Below the pieces are notes generated by a model. That model was not told the origin of the DNA. It searched no databases and saw nothing but the letters and a program-made list of their open reading frames with translations. From positions 2,356,001 to 2,420,000 of the forward strand of contig NZ_CP009323.1 of assembly GCF_000959725.1 (NCBI RefSeq): a stretch of DNA of 64,000 bases. Direction: 5' to 3'. The translations under genes were made by a program, and so were the position numbers. Shown one piece after another: positions 9,433-19,032 of the stretch; position 1 is the stretch's first letter, and every line of letters starts with the position of its first letter. Origin of the DNA: Burkholderia gladioli. GTDB lineage: Bacteria > Pseudomonadota > Gammaproteobacteria > Burkholderiales > Burkholderiaceae.

Positions 9433-10788
9433 ATGTCTGAAGCCAGCGCAATCGAAGCAGTCGATATCACCAAGGGTTTTGCCACGTACGAAAGGCCGTC
9501 GGAGCGGCTCAAGCGCGGTATGCTCAGGGTGGCGTCCCGCTTCGTTGGCGCGGCGCCGGCCACGGCACCGGCAGCTACTTTCTGGGCGCTGAACGGCGTG
9601 TCCCTGTCGGTGCGTCGCGGCGAAACGGTTGGGATCGTCGGCCGCAACGGCTCGGGCAAGAGCACCTTGCTGCAAATCGTCTGCGGCACGCTCGCGCCTA
9701 CCGCCGGGAGTTTGAGCGTCAACGGCAAGGTCGCGGCCCTGCTCGAATTGGGCTCGGGTTTCGATATCGAATACAGCGGGCGCGAGAACATCTACCTGAA
9801 CGCACAACTTTACGGCCTCACGCGCGCGCAGATTGACGCTCGTTACGAATCGATCGCGGCCTTTGCCGATATTGGTGAATTTATCGACCAGCCGGTCAAG
9901 ACCTATTCGAGCGGGATGTTCGTGCGCCTGGCATTCGCGGTGATCGCGCATGTCGATGCCGACATCCTGGTGATCGACGAGGCGCTCGCGGTCGGCGACG
10001 CCTTCTTCAATCAGAAGTGCTATCGCTTTCTTGATGCGTTCAAGCAGCACGGCACCATCCTGTTCGTCAGCCATGACACCTCGACGATCCGTAAGTTGTG
10101 CACCAGTGCGGTATGGATCGACGCGGGACGGGTGATCGCGCAGGGCGCGCCTGCCGAGGTCTGTGCCGCCTACCTCGAGGCGCGTTACAACGTTGAGGCG
10201 CCGGCACCGGCGCAGATACCCGAAGACAGCCGGTCCAGGGGCGCCATTCAGCGGCTCGACGTGCGCCGCGACACGATCAATGCGTCGCCGCTGCGCAACG
10301 ATATCCGCGTGCTGCCGTTCAATCTCGAATCTCAGGCATTCGGCGCCGGCGGCGCCAGGATCGTCGACGCTGTGCTGGTGGACGCCGAGCGTCATCCACT
10401 CTCATGGGCGGTCGGTGGCGAGCCGGTCACGCTGCGGGTGACGATCGAGGTCGACGACGAACTGATTTCTCCGATCGCGGGCTTTTACATCAAGAACGAG
10501 CGCGGTCAGGAACTGGTCGGAGCAAATACCTATGCGGCGTATCTTGGGGATCCGATCATGTGCGGCGCAGGCGATACGCTGAGCGCCGAGTTTTCGTTCG
10601 TGATGCCCACCCTGCCTATCGGGCAGTTCTTCATCAACGTTGCGGTGGCCGAAGGCACGCAGTACGACCACGTGCAACTTCACTGGATTCACGACGCGCT
10701 ACCGCTCGAAGTCAGCAGTTCGAGGGTGCGGCATGCGCTGGTCGGGGTGCCGCTGGCGGATGTCAAGTTATCACCGCTTGCGCATTGA
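9433..10788 (+). CDS. O-antigen ABC exporter ATPase Wzt paralogue (copy 2)
   Basis: A second Wzt-type ATPase of 451 residues. Walker A GRNGSGKST is at about 70-78, followed by YSSGM, ILVIDE and the switch histidine in FVSHD. A C-terminal beta-sandwich domain (about 295-445) has the Wzt_C features: FGAGGARIVD, then GGEPVTLRV, then F-x-MP-x-LP. ATG 9433 is chosen over GTG 9385 because it matches the start of copy 1. No permease gene accompanies it, so it either shares Wzm or forms a mixed ATPase dimer; this is inference. It heads the plus-strand block and is followed after 81 bp by the methyltransferase-glycosyltransferase fusion. Confidence 0.92.
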   Translation: MSEASAIEAVDITKGFATYERPSERLKRGMLRVASRFVGAAPATAPAATFWALNGVSLSVRRGETVGIVGRNGSGKSTLLQIVCGTLAPTAGSLSVNGKVAALLELGSGFDIEYSGRENIYLNAQLYGLTRAQIDARYESIAAFADIGEFIDQPVKTYSSGMFVRLAFAVIAHVDADILVIDEALAVGDAFFNQKCYRFLDAFKQHGTILFVSHDTSTIRKLCTSAVWIDAGRVIAQGAPAEVCAAYLEARYNVEAPAPAQIPEDSRSRGAIQRLDVRRDTINASPLRNDIRVLPFNLESQAFGAGGARIVDAVLVDAERHPLSWAVGGEPVTLRVTIEVDDELISPIAGFYIKNERGQELVGANTYAAYLGDPIMCGAGDTLSAEFSFVMPTLPIGQFFINVAVAEGTQYDHVQLHWIHDALPLEVSSSRVRHALVGVPLADVKLSPLAH

Positions 10789-10869
10789 CGATCTCGCCGG
10801 GCCGACACGGCTACCGACGACAGGGGGCGGGACGCCCTCACGCCATCAGTATCAGCAGGATCTTTGGAC

Positions 10870-13800
10870 ATGACAAAAACAGTTCGGACATTTCGATTCA
10901 AGGGTGCGGAAAACGGCCACGAATTCACCGGCGAGCGTTATCTGCCGGGGGTTGGCGGCCCGATCCAGTACGAGCACTATCATCGTTACCTGTTTTCGAC
11001 GGAGCTCGTCGCCGGCAAGGAAGTGCTTGACATCGCGTCCGGGGAGGGTTACGGATCAGCCCTGCTGGCACAGGCTGCGCACTCCGTGGTCGGCGTCGAC
11101 ATCGATGCCGCTGCCGTCGAGAAGGCGCGCGTGCGCTATGCGGAGCATGCCAACCTGCGCTACGAGCATGGCAGCGCGACCAGCATTCCGTTGCCCGATG
11201 CCTCGGTCGACGTGTTGAACTCGTTCGAAACGTTGGAACACTTCCACGAGCACGAGGCCTTCATGCGCGAGGCCAAGCGTGTGCTGCGCCCGAACGGGCT
11301 GATGATCATCTCCACGCCGAACCGGCCGATCTATTCGCCGCCGGGCGCGCCTCCGAACGAGTACCACGTGCGTGAACTCGATCGCGACGAATTTACCACC
11401 TGGCTGTCCAGCGGTTTTCGCAACTTCGTGCTCTACGAGCAGAAGCCGTTGGCGGGTTCGCTGCTGCAGCGCGAGGGTCGCCAAGGCCTGCGCGAGATCA
11501 ACTGCTGGGCCGAGCGTACGGTCGGGGAATATCAGTCGACTTCGGGCATGGTCGATCCGGTCTATTTCATCGCGATCGCTTCGGACGGGGAATTGCCTAA
11601 TCCGGACGACGACATGCTCGACGGCGGTGTTTCGTTCGCTCGCTACGACCACGATCGCAATACCAAGCTGGGTGAACAACTGGTGGAGATCGTGCGCCTG
11701 ACCACCGAGACGATGGGGCGTGGTGAGGAAATCGGTCGATTGACGGCCGAGACGGTACGGCTCACGGAGGAGACGCTCAAGCGGGATGTCGAGATCAGTC
11801 GCCTGGCGGCGGAATCGAAACGCCTGAGCGGATTCGTCGCCGAGCGCAACGCCGAGGTCGCCAGGCTGCGAAGCGACGTGGCACGCCTGGAGAGCGAGTC
11901 GAAGACGCATTCGCGCGAAGGGCGTCTACGCGACGAGCGCTCGGGGTCGGTTGCTGACGTGCTGACGCGGCTCGGCGAGCAAAAGCAGATTTCCTCTACC
12001 CTGGTACGCCGCATCGACGATCTGGCGGTACGGGTGCGCGACGCGTTCAGCGAAGGGCGAGTGACGGCGCGCACGCCCGTTCAAGGGCCATCGCAGGCTG
12101 CCATGGACGAATTGCTGCGAGAGAATCATCAATTGCGTGAGCAGCTTGACCTGATCAAGCGCTCCTTGTCCTGGCGTGTGACGCAGCCGCTGCGCGCCGC
12201 CTCGCGCCGAGTACGTGCGCTTCGCCGCGTCGCTGTCGCGCCTGCGCATGCCTCGGCCGGCTACACCACGAGGCTCGCCACCGCCGGCGATACGCCGGTG
12301 CCGCTCGCGCAAAGCGATGCGCCGCGCGCTTCCATCATCGTGTTCCCGCGTAGTGCGGCGGCGACCGCGCAATCGCTTGCCGGGCTCGCCGCCTATACCA
12401 GCGAGGTGCCATATCGCGCGGCCTTGCTCGGCGATGCGCATCCTGATCTGGTCGCCAGAACGGGTATCGACGTTATCCCGCGTATCGAATCCTCTCTGCA
12501 TCGTCTCGAACTGCCCGATCTGGCGGGCGATTTCGTGGTGCTGATGTCGGCCGATCTGGTACCGCAACCGGGCTGGATCCAGGCCTTCGACGAAGCGTTT
12601 CGCCGTTTCGGCGCGAGTGCGGTCACGGCCCTCGTGCTGGCGAGCGACGGCTCGGTGCAGGCGGCTGGCGCGCGTATCGACGCCACCGCGCAATTGACGC
12701 CGGATCAGGCAGGGGGAGATCCCGCTGACGAGCGCCTCGGCGCCGTCGAGCGAGTGAAGGCGCCGAGCCCGGGGATCGTCGCGATCCGGCGGGATCTGTG
12801 GAGCCAGGTGCGCAACGAGGTCGGGACCTTGGTGGGCGACGGGCTCGACCTGACAGCCGCCGCGCTCGAACTGGCCTCGCGCTCGCAAGAGGTGCTGCTG
12901 CAGCCGTTTGCCCGCTTCGTCCAGGCACCGGCCGCCGAACAGGCGCCGGTCGAGGACGAATGGGAGATGGCGCATGCGCGATGGGCGGTGCGTCAGCGCT
13001 ACGAGCGCTTTTTCCGCAGTGATCGGCCGTTCCTCGACGTGCTGGAGTTGCCCGCGCGTCCGAAGATCGTGGTCACCGATGCATTCGTGCCGAAACCCGA
13101 TCAGGATTCCGGATCGAATGACGTGTACTGGTATTTGCGGATCCTGCGCGAATTTGGTTTCGACGTCAGCTTCCTGGCGGCCTACGAGCCGGCGGTGGCA
13201 GTTGACGATCCCTATGCGAACGCGTTGCGCCGATGGGGCATCCGGGTGCGCGTCGCCCAGGACCCGAAGTCTTTCCACGATCTGTTGATCGAGGAAGCGA
13301 GCGATGCCCGCGTGGTGATCGCGCAGCGCATCATGGTGGCACGGCACGCGCTCGAAGCGCTGCATGCCGCGGCTTTGCCGGCCAAGCTGGTATTCGGCAC
13401 GGTCGACCTGCACTACCTGCGCGAGGAGCGCGCGGCACTGCTCGATCGGTCGCCCGAGGCCCTCGATAGGGCGATGATGCTTAAGCGAGCGGAGCTACAG
13501 GCGGTTGCCGATGCCGACGCGACGATCGTCGTCAGCCGCATCGAGGCCGATATCCTGCGCGACCTGGTGCCGGCAGCGAATATTCACCGGATTCCGATCC
13601 CGCGCATGCCGAATCGTTCCACGCGTACTTTCGCGGAACGTTCCGGCGTGTTGTTCGTGGGTGGTTTCGCGCATCGCCCGAACGTCGACGCGGTGCTGTT
13701 CCTGGTCAAGGATATCTGGCCGATCGTCCGGCGTTCGCTGCCCGATATCGAGCTGCGCATCGTGGGCAGCGGCGTGACCCCCGAGGTCTCGGCGCTCGCG

Positions 13801-14217
13801 GATCCGACGCAAGGCGTCGTGATCGTCGGCTTCGTCGAGAATCTCGACACCGAGACCTCGGTGGCGCGCCTGTCGGTGGCGCCATTGCGGTTCGGCGCAG
13901 GTATCAAGGGCAAGGTGGTATCGAGCCTTCTCGCTGGGCTACCCTCGGTACTCAGCCGGGTGGCCAGCGAGGGCATGGGCCTGGTAGCGGGCGAGCAGAT
14001 GCTCAGCGGCGACACCGCCGACGAGATAGCGGCGGCGATCGTGGCCCTCTATCAGGACCCGGCGCTCTGGCAGCGCATCGCCGACGCCGGCTTCGCGGCC
14101 GCGGCGACCGAATACTCGGTCACTTCGGTGGCGGCCCGTCTCGCGACCCTGCTTGATTCGATCGGCGTGAACGAAGGTATGCGCGAGTTGCGCGACGGCG
14201 TGTTCGACATCCAGTGA
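10870..14217 (+). CDS. Methyltransferase / coiled-coil / glycosyltransferase fusion protein
   Basis: A 1115-residue multidomain protein. Residues about 35-230 are a class I SAM methyltransferase (motif I VLDIASGEG at 52-60, then GVDID). Residues about 266-345 form a heptad-rich coiled coil with repeated E-x2-RLT-type units. Around 430 comes the SLSWRVTQPLR linker often seen before transferase modules. Residues about 480-690 resemble a degraded GT2 domain, and about 720-1100 a GT-B transferase (FVGGFAHRPNVDAV, then APLRFGAGIKGK). ATG 10870 has AGGA just upstream. Methyltransferase plus coiled coil beside wzm/wzt recalls WbdD-like chain terminators, but no kinase domain is seen. The acceptor and sugars are unknown. 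Confidence 0.85.
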   Translation: MTKTVRTFRFKGAENGHEFTGERYLPGVGGPIQYEHYHRYLFSTELVAGKEVLDIASGEGYGSALLAQAAHSVVGVDIDAAAVEKARVRYAEHANLRYEHGSATSIPLPDASVDVLNSFETLEHFHEHEAFMREAKRVLRPNGLMIISTPNRPIYSPPGAPPNEYHVRELDRDEFTTWLSSGFRNFVLYEQKPLAGSLLQREGRQGLREINCWAERTVGEYQSTSGMVDPVYFIAIASDGELPNPDDDMLDGGVSFARYDHDRNTKLGEQLVEIVRLTTETMGRGEEIGRLTAETVRLTEETLKRDVEISRLAAESKRLSGFVAERNAEVARLRSDVARLESESKTHSREGRLRDERSGSVADVLTRLGEQKQISSTLVRRIDDLAVRVRDAFSEGRVTARTPVQGPSQAAMDELLRENHQLREQLDLIKRSLSWRVTQPLRAASRRVRALRRVAVAPAHASAGYTTRLATAGDTPVPLAQSDAPRASIIVFPRSAAATAQSLAGLAAYTSEVPYRAALLGDAHPDLVARTGIDVIPRIESSLHRLELPDLAGDFVVLMSADLVPQPGWIQAFDEAFRRFGASAVTALVLASDGSVQAAGARIDATAQLTPDQAGGDPADERLGAVERVKAPSPGIVAIRRDLWSQVRNEVGTLVGDGLDLTAAALELASRSQEVLLQPFARFVQAPAAEQAPVEDEWEMAHARWAVRQRYERFFRSDRPFLDVLELPARPKIVVTDAFVPKPDQDSGSNDVYWYLRILREFGFDVSFLAAYEPAVAVDDPYANALRRWGIRVRVAQDPKSFHDLLIEEASDARVVIAQRIMVARHALEALHAAALPAKLVFGTVDLHYLREERAALLDRSPEALDRAMMLKRAELQAVADADATIVVSRIEADILRDLVPAANIHRIPIPRMPNRSTRTFAERSGVLFVGGFAHRPNVDAVLFLVKDIWPIVRRSLPDIELRIVGSGVTPEVSALADPTQGVVIVGFVENLDTETSVARLSVAPLRFGAGIKGKVVSSLLAGLPSVLSRVASEGMGLVAGEQMLSGDTADEIAAAIVALYQDPALWQRIADAGFAAAATEYSVTSVAARLATLLDSIGVNEGMRELRDGVFDIQ

Positions 14218-14244
14218 CCTATTGCCCTGAATTCCGGATCCATC

Positions 14245-15483
14245 ATGCTGCAATCCCTGTTTTCCCTGTTCCGTAAGGCGCCGCCCGAGCGTCGCCGTCG
14301 CACCGACGGAAAGCTCGGAGTGGTGATCGAGCTGGCGTCATTCGACAAGGGTGGTCTCGAGAAGGTCGTACTCGACTCGGCGATCGCCTTCGACCGTTCC
14401 CGTTTCGATGTGACGATCGTCACACCCGGCAAGGTCGGGCATCTGGGCACCGTGGCGCGCGATGCAGGCCTGCGCGTGGTCGGGCTGCCGGCCGGCAATC
14501 CGCTGTCGGCCTACGAGCGTGTGCTGGCCGAGGACGGCATTGACATCGCGATGTCGCATTTCTCGGACACAGGCTATCCGCTGTTCGAAAAGTTCCGGAT
14601 TCCGAACGTCACCTATATCCACAATGTCTATGCCTTCTTCTCAGAGGCCCAGGCGCGCGCGTTCGCGGACAACGATCGCTACGTGGAACGCTACGTGTCG
14701 GTGTCGCGCAATGCGACACGCTTCGCGGTCCACAATCTCGGCGTGCCCGAAGCGAAGGTCGAGACCATCCCCAACGGCCTGATCCTGTCGGAGCACGAGG
14801 CACGCGAAAAGCTGACGCAAACGCTGACGCGCGCGGAACTCGGGCTTGCCGACACGGACTACGTGTTCGCCAACGTCGCGTCCTACAACCTGCACAAGGG
14901 CCATTATCTGATGGCCGACGCCATGCGCCACCTGCTGGCGCGTCGACGCGACGTGAAGATCCTCTGCGTCGGCAATGTCGTTTATCCGCCGCACGTCGAT
15001 GCGCTGCGCGCCTATCTCGACGAGCAAGGTCTGTCCGGCCACATCCTGATGCCCGGTTACGTCGCTGATGTCGCCGCGGTCCACCGGATTGCCGACGCGT
15101 TCCTGCTGCCTTCGTTCATCGAGGGCTGGAGCATCGCGATGAACGAGGCGATGTTCTATCGCAAGCCGATGGTGCTCAGTGACACGGGTGCCTCGGCCGA
15201 AGTGATCGAGCAGGACGACATCGGCATCCTGGTGCCGAACGAATACGGCGATACCATCGAGCTGAATTCGAAGCGGCTCGACGAACTTGCCTACGCACCG
15301 CATCAGTACCGTACCGCGCCGATCCTGGCCGATGCGCTGGAGCGCATGGCGTCGAATCGCGATGAATGGCGAGAGCGCGGTGCGCGCGGCCGAGACAAGA
15401 TCTACGCACACTACGACTTCACCGAGATCGTGGCCCGCTACGAGGCGTTGATCGAGGACGTGGTCCGGGCTTCGGCGCGGTGA
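14245..15483 (+). CDS. GT4 family glycosyltransferase
   Basis: A GT-B retaining glycosyltransferase of 412 residues. The N-terminal domain has the glycine-rich loop FDKGGLEKVVLD. The C-terminal donor domain has the E-x7-E motif, Glu293 and Glu301 in FIEGWSIAMNEAM. It probably transfers one sugar to the lipid-linked O-antigen intermediate at the inner membrane. It follows the fusion gene by 27 bp and is followed after 10 bp by a hexapeptide acyltransferase, so it is inside the O-antigen operon. The sugar specificity is not readable. Confidence 0.88.
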   Translation: MLQSLFSLFRKAPPERRRRTDGKLGVVIELASFDKGGLEKVVLDSAIAFDRSRFDVTIVTPGKVGHLGTVARDAGLRVVGLPAGNPLSAYERVLAEDGIDIAMSHFSDTGYPLFEKFRIPNVTYIHNVYAFFSEAQARAFADNDRYVERYVSVSRNATRFAVHNLGVPEAKVETIPNGLILSEHEAREKLTQTLTRAELGLADTDYVFANVASYNLHKGHYLMADAMRHLLARRRDVKILCVGNVVYPPHVDALRAYLDEQGLSGHILMPGYVADVAAVHRIADAFLLPSFIEGWSIAMNEAMFYRKPMVLSDTGASAEVIEQDDIGILVPNEYGDTIELNSKRLDELAYAPHQYRTAPILADALERMASNRDEWRERGARGRDKIYAHYDFTEIVARYEALIEDVVRASAR

Positions 15484-15493
15484 GGGAACTGTC

Positions 15494-16072
15494 ATGCTAT
15501 CCAGGCTGAAATCGATATATCGTTTCGTCCGCTGGCGCTTCAAGCCGGCGGTATGCTTCTACCTCGGCAATCACCTGTTCATGAACTACATGCCGTACCG
15601 GGTCCGGCATGCGTTCCTGAGGCGTTTCTGCCAGGTTCGGATCGGCCATGATTCGAGCATCGCGATGGGTTGCTTCGTCACCGGATATCACATCTCGATC
15701 GGCGACAACACGGTAGTGAACCGTTATACCTATCTGGACGGCCGGGTGCCGCTGACGATCGGCAACAACGTCAACATCTCGCACTACACGCTGATCCAAA
15801 CGCTCACTCACGATCCGCAGAATCCCGATTTCGTCTGCCTGTGCAAGCCGGTGGTGATCGAGGATCACGTCTGGATCGGTGCGCGCGCCATCATTTGCCC
15901 GGGGGTGCGCATCGGCGAAGGTGCCGTGATCGGTGCCGGCTCGGTGGTGACGCGCGACGTGGCGCCTTATACGATCGTCGGGGGCAATCCGGCACGCTTC
16001 ATCAAGGATCGCTCCCGCGATCTGCGCTACCGGTCGCGCTACTTCCCGTTTTTCGACACGGATATTCAGTGA
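15494..16072 (+). CDS. Hexapeptide-repeat acyltransferase (probable O-antigen O-acetyltransferase)
   Basis: A 192-residue left-handed beta-helix protein. It shows isoleucine/valine-rich hexapeptide repeats (ISIGDNTVVN, LTIGNNVNIS, VWIGARAIICPGVRIGEGAVIGAGSVVTRDV) and the closing GGNPARFIKD loop of the LacA/WcaF/WbbJ group. These enzymes transfer acetyl from acetyl-CoA to a sugar hydroxyl. GAGGGAAC at 10 bp before the ATG supports the start. Its place between transferase genes suggests it decorates the O chain. The acceptor position is unknown. Confidence 0.88.
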   Translation: MLSRLKSIYRFVRWRFKPAVCFYLGNHLFMNYMPYRVRHAFLRRFCQVRIGHDSSIAMGCFVTGYHISIGDNTVVNRYTYLDGRVPLTIGNNVNISHYTLIQTLTHDPQNPDFVCLCKPVVIEDHVWIGARAIICPGVRIGEGAVIGAGSVVTRDVAPYTIVGGNPARFIKDRSRDLRYRSRYFPFFDTDIQ

Positions 16073-16122
16073 CGGGAGTTCGCATCCGTCGGTCCGTCTC
16101 ATGTCTTCACGGATGACTCATC

Positions 16123-17154
16123 ATGTCCCTATTCCCGTTTCGCCGTCGCTCCTTCCAGGTCGCCGGCTCATTGCCCAAAAGCGTCGACGCGGCGCCGGCA
16201 GGCCTGAGCGTGCCCGACACGGGTGAACTGTCCGGCGTGACCCTGTCGGTCGTGATCCCGCTCTATAACCACGCGCGCTATATCGAGGGCGCCTTGCAGA
16301 GCGTGTTGTCGCAAAGCTCGGCCGCCGACGAAATCATCCTGATCGACGACGGTTCATCGGATGACGGTTTCGCCATCGCGCAACGCGTACTCGCGTCGAT
16401 GCCCAATGCCAAGGTGTTCCGTCAGGAAAACGCCGGTGCGCACAACACCATCAATCGCGCGATCGGTATCAGCCGCGGCGAATATCTCGCGGTGCTGAAT
16501 TCCGACGACGTGTTCGCGCCGGGCAAGCTCGAGCGTTGCCGGCGCGTGCTCGCCGCCGCGCCCGAGGTCGAACTGATCGCGGGCGAGATCGGCATCATGG
16601 ACGATCACGGCACGCGTCTGGACAGTGGTGTGACGATCGACTGGCTGGCGCGCGCGCGCGCTTACCTCGATGAAACACGCCTGCCGCAACTCGCGCTGCT
16701 CAACGAAAATTTCGTCGGTACCACCTCGAACATGGTGTTCAGCCGTCGCCTGTGGGAGGCGGCTGGCGGCTTCCAGCCGCTGCGCTATTGCCACGATCTG
16801 GATTTTCTGATGTTCGCCTATGCACATGCGGTGGTGCATGTCGATCGTGGTCACGAACACATTGTCTACCGCGTCCACGAGCGCAATACGATCAAGGAGG
16901 ATCTCGGCAAGGTACGCATCGAGATCGCGGCCGTGATTGCGCAGGCGCTCGAGATGAGTGGGCCGGCGCTGTTCTCGGCAGGCCTCGGCACTGAAGACGT
17001 CGCCGCGTTTCGTCGCTTCCTCGCCAACAAGAACCTGTCGGAGCTGGTGCTGTTCCTCCAGACCGTGGCACGTGCGTTTCCAACGCGCGCCGCCTTCTAT
17101 GACTACGCGAATGAGCCGCGCCATGCCGAAGCGTTTCGTGCTGCGCTCGGCTGA
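16123..17154 (+). CDS. GT2 family glycosyltransferase
   Basis: A 343-residue GT-A glycosyltransferase. After about 40 residues without a motif it has LSVVIPLYNHARYIEGALQ, the nucleotide-sugar loop LIDDGSSDDG and the metal-binding Ser-Asp-Asp at 127-129 (NSDDVF). The C-terminal part is helical and resembles other O-antigen GT2 enzymes. It is the fifth of the transferase-type genes in this plus-strand block. The next gene starts about 50 bp later. Substrate not assignable. Confidence 0.87.
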   Translation: MSLFPFRRRSFQVAGSLPKSVDAAPAGLSVPDTGELSGVTLSVVIPLYNHARYIEGALQSVLSQSSAADEIILIDDGSSDDGFAIAQRVLASMPNAKVFRQENAGAHNTINRAIGISRGEYLAVLNSDDVFAPGKLERCRRVLAAAPEVELIAGEIGIMDDHGTRLDSGVTIDWLARARAYLDETRLPQLALLNENFVGTTSNMVFSRRLWEAAGGFQPLRYCHDLDFLMFAYAHAVVHVDRGHEHIVYRVHERNTIKEDLGKVRIEIAAVIAQALEMSGPALFSAGLGTEDVAAFRRFLANKNLSELVLFLQTVARAFPTRAAFYDYANEPRHAEAFRAALG

Positions 17155-17204
17155 GGCGGGCATCGGCCATGCCATCGCCGAATCGAGCTTGCCGAGAGGT
17201 CGGG

Positions 17205-18056
17205 ATGACGGGGCAGCTTGAGCAGCCAGCGCCTGCAGCGGCGCACCTGAGGGTCTCGATCGTGGTCTACCGGCCCGACATGCCGGTGCTGGTGCGCACC
17301 GTCGAGCGGCTGGCCGCGGCGATCGTGCAGGCGCGCGCGAGCCGTGGTGCGCTGTCGGCCACCGTCGTGCTGGTGGACAACGGGGGCCTGGGCGAGGCCG
17401 CCGCCGGTTTGCTGCGGCGGCTCGACGAGGCAGGCATCGAGACGCGCGTGATCGCCGGACATGGCAATGTTGGCTACGGCCGAGGGCACAATCTTGCGAT
17501 CGTCCCCGACGCAAGTGGGTTCCACTTGATTCTCAACCCCGATATCGATCTCGCGCCGGATGCATTGGAGCAGGCCTTCGCGTTCCTCGATGCGCACGCC
17601 GACGTCGGATTGCTGTCGCCCTATGTGGCAGGGCCGAGCGGAGCCATGGAGTATCTCTGCCGGCGCCCGCCCACGGTGCTCAGCCTGTTTGTACGTGGAT
17701 TCCTGCCGGCGCGTCTGCGCGCACCGTTCGCAGCCCGCCTTGCGGACTACGAGATGCGGGATCTTGTCGACGGCGAGCATGTGCTGTTCGATCCGCCCAT
17801 CGTCAGCGGCTGCTTCATGCTGTTCCGAGCCGACATCCTGGCCGCGTTGGGCGGTTTCGATCCCCGCTACTTCCTCTATTTCGAGGATTACGACCTGAGC
17901 CTGCGCACGCAGGCGCTGACACGCATCGCCTACGTGCCGTCGGTGCGCACCGCGCATTACGGTGGACAGGCGGCGCGCAAGGGTTGGCTGCATATCCGCC
18001 TGTTCGCTGCTTCGTCGTTCCGCTTCTTCACTCGCTTCGGCTGGCGGTGGTGGTGA
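17205..18056 (+). CDS. GT2 family glycosyltransferase, rhamnosyltransferase-like
   Basis: A 283-residue GT2 enzyme of the WbbL/RfbF type: LRVSIVVYRPD at the N-terminus, the donor motif Asp-Ile-Asp in NPDIDLAP, and the acceptor block with FLYFEDYDLSLR. Enzymes of this group often use dTDP-L-rhamnose, which the rfb genes here provide. The frame is open upstream, but ATG 17205 is preceded by GAGAGG at 17193-17198. Its TGA overlaps the ATG of the next gene (TGATG at 18054-18058), indicating coupled translation. Confidence 0.87.
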   Translation: MTGQLEQPAPAAAHLRVSIVVYRPDMPVLVRTVERLAAAIVQARASRGALSATVVLVDNGGLGEAAAGLLRRLDEAGIETRVIAGHGNVGYGRGHNLAIVPDASGFHLILNPDIDLAPDALEQAFAFLDAHADVGLLSPYVAGPSGAMEYLCRRPPTVLSLFVRGFLPARLRAPFAARLADYEMRDLVDGEHVLFDPPIVSGCFMLFRADILAALGGFDPRYFLYFEDYDLSLRTQALTRIAYVPSVRTAHYGGQAARKGWLHIRLFAASSFRFFTRFGWRWW

Positions 18057-19024
18057 TGCGCGTCGTCGTGACCGGGGCGAATGGTTTCGTCGGGCGCTCG
18101 CTGGTGGGCACGCTCGCCGCGCAGGGCGTCGAGGTGCTGGCGCTGCTGCGTCGGCCTCAAGGCAACCTCGGCAAAGTGCAGGAGTGGCTGCATCCCGCCG
18201 CGGATTTTGCCGGATTGGGTGAGGCATCGACGCCGTTTCCCGAAGGTGTCGACGTGGTGATCCACGCGGCCGCGCGGGTGCATGTGATGCGCGAATCGGA
18301 ACCGGGGCTTGCCCAACAGGCGTTCGAGGCCAGCAATGTGGACGGGGCGCTGCGTGTGGCGCGTGCCGCGCGAGAGCGGGGGGTACGCCGTCTGGTGTTC
18401 GTGAGCAGCATCAAGGCGCTGGCGGAGCGGGACGCCGGGCAGCCCCTCGATGAGCAGATGCCGCCGCATCCCGAGGATGCCTACGGACGCTCGAAATTGC
18501 TGGCCGAACGGCGATTGCGTGAGTACGGCGAGAACAGCGGCCTGGAGATCGTCATCGTACGGCCGCCACTGGTATACGGGCCCGGCGTGCGGGCGAATTT
18601 CGAGAGCATGCTGCGTGCCGTGGCACGCGGCATGCCGTTGCCGCTGGGCGCGATCGAGGCGCGGCGCAGCTTGGTCCACGTCGACAATCTTGCCGACGCG
18701 CTGGCGCGTTGCGCGCTCGATGCGCGTGCGGCCGGACGATGTTTCCACGTCGCGGACGACGATCCGATGACGATTGCCGAATTGTTGCGCGCGATCGGCC
18801 GACACCTGGACCGGCCCGTGCGTCTGCTGTCGGTTCCGGTGCCGGTGTTGCGCATGATCGGGCGCCTGAGCGGACGCGGCGCCCAGATTGACCGTCTGAC
18901 GCAGAGCCTGCGCGTCAGCACTGCCTCGCTGGCCGGCACGCTCGATTGGCGGCCTCGCCTGAGCACTGAGGAGGGCCTTGCGACCACTGCCAAATGGTAT
19001 CGATCCACCATGAGTCACGAGTAG
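18056..19024 (+). CDS. wbiG: NAD-dependent epimerase/reductase, WbiG/WbpV type
   Basis: A 322-residue extended SDR protein with TGANGFVG at 6-13 and the catalytic Tyr143-x3-Lys147 in YGRSK. Directly upstream of a WbpL/WbiH-like transferase and a WbpM/WbiI-like dehydratase, it corresponds to WbpV or WbpK. These reduce the 4-keto product of the dehydratase to UDP-QuiNAc or UDP-FucNAc, the primer sugar for the O chain. Which epimer is made cannot be told from sequence. It is coupled to the preceding transferase through a one-base stop/start overlap. The symbol follows B. pseudomallei gene order. Confidence 0.8.
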   Translation: MRVVVTGANGFVGRSLVGTLAAQGVEVLALLRRPQGNLGKVQEWLHPAADFAGLGEASTPFPEGVDVVIHAAARVHVMRESEPGLAQQAFEASNVDGALRVARAARERGVRRLVFVSSIKALAERDAGQPLDEQMPPHPEDAYGRSKLLAERRLREYGENSGLEIVIVRPPLVYGPGVRANFESMLRAVARGMPLPLGAIEARRSLVHVDNLADALARCALDARAAGRCFHVADDDPMTIAELLRAIGRHLDRPVRLLSVPVPVLRMIGRLSGRGAQIDRLTQSLRVSTASLAGTLDWRPRLSTEEGLATTAKWYRSTMSHE

Positions 19025-19032
19025 AATTCCCC

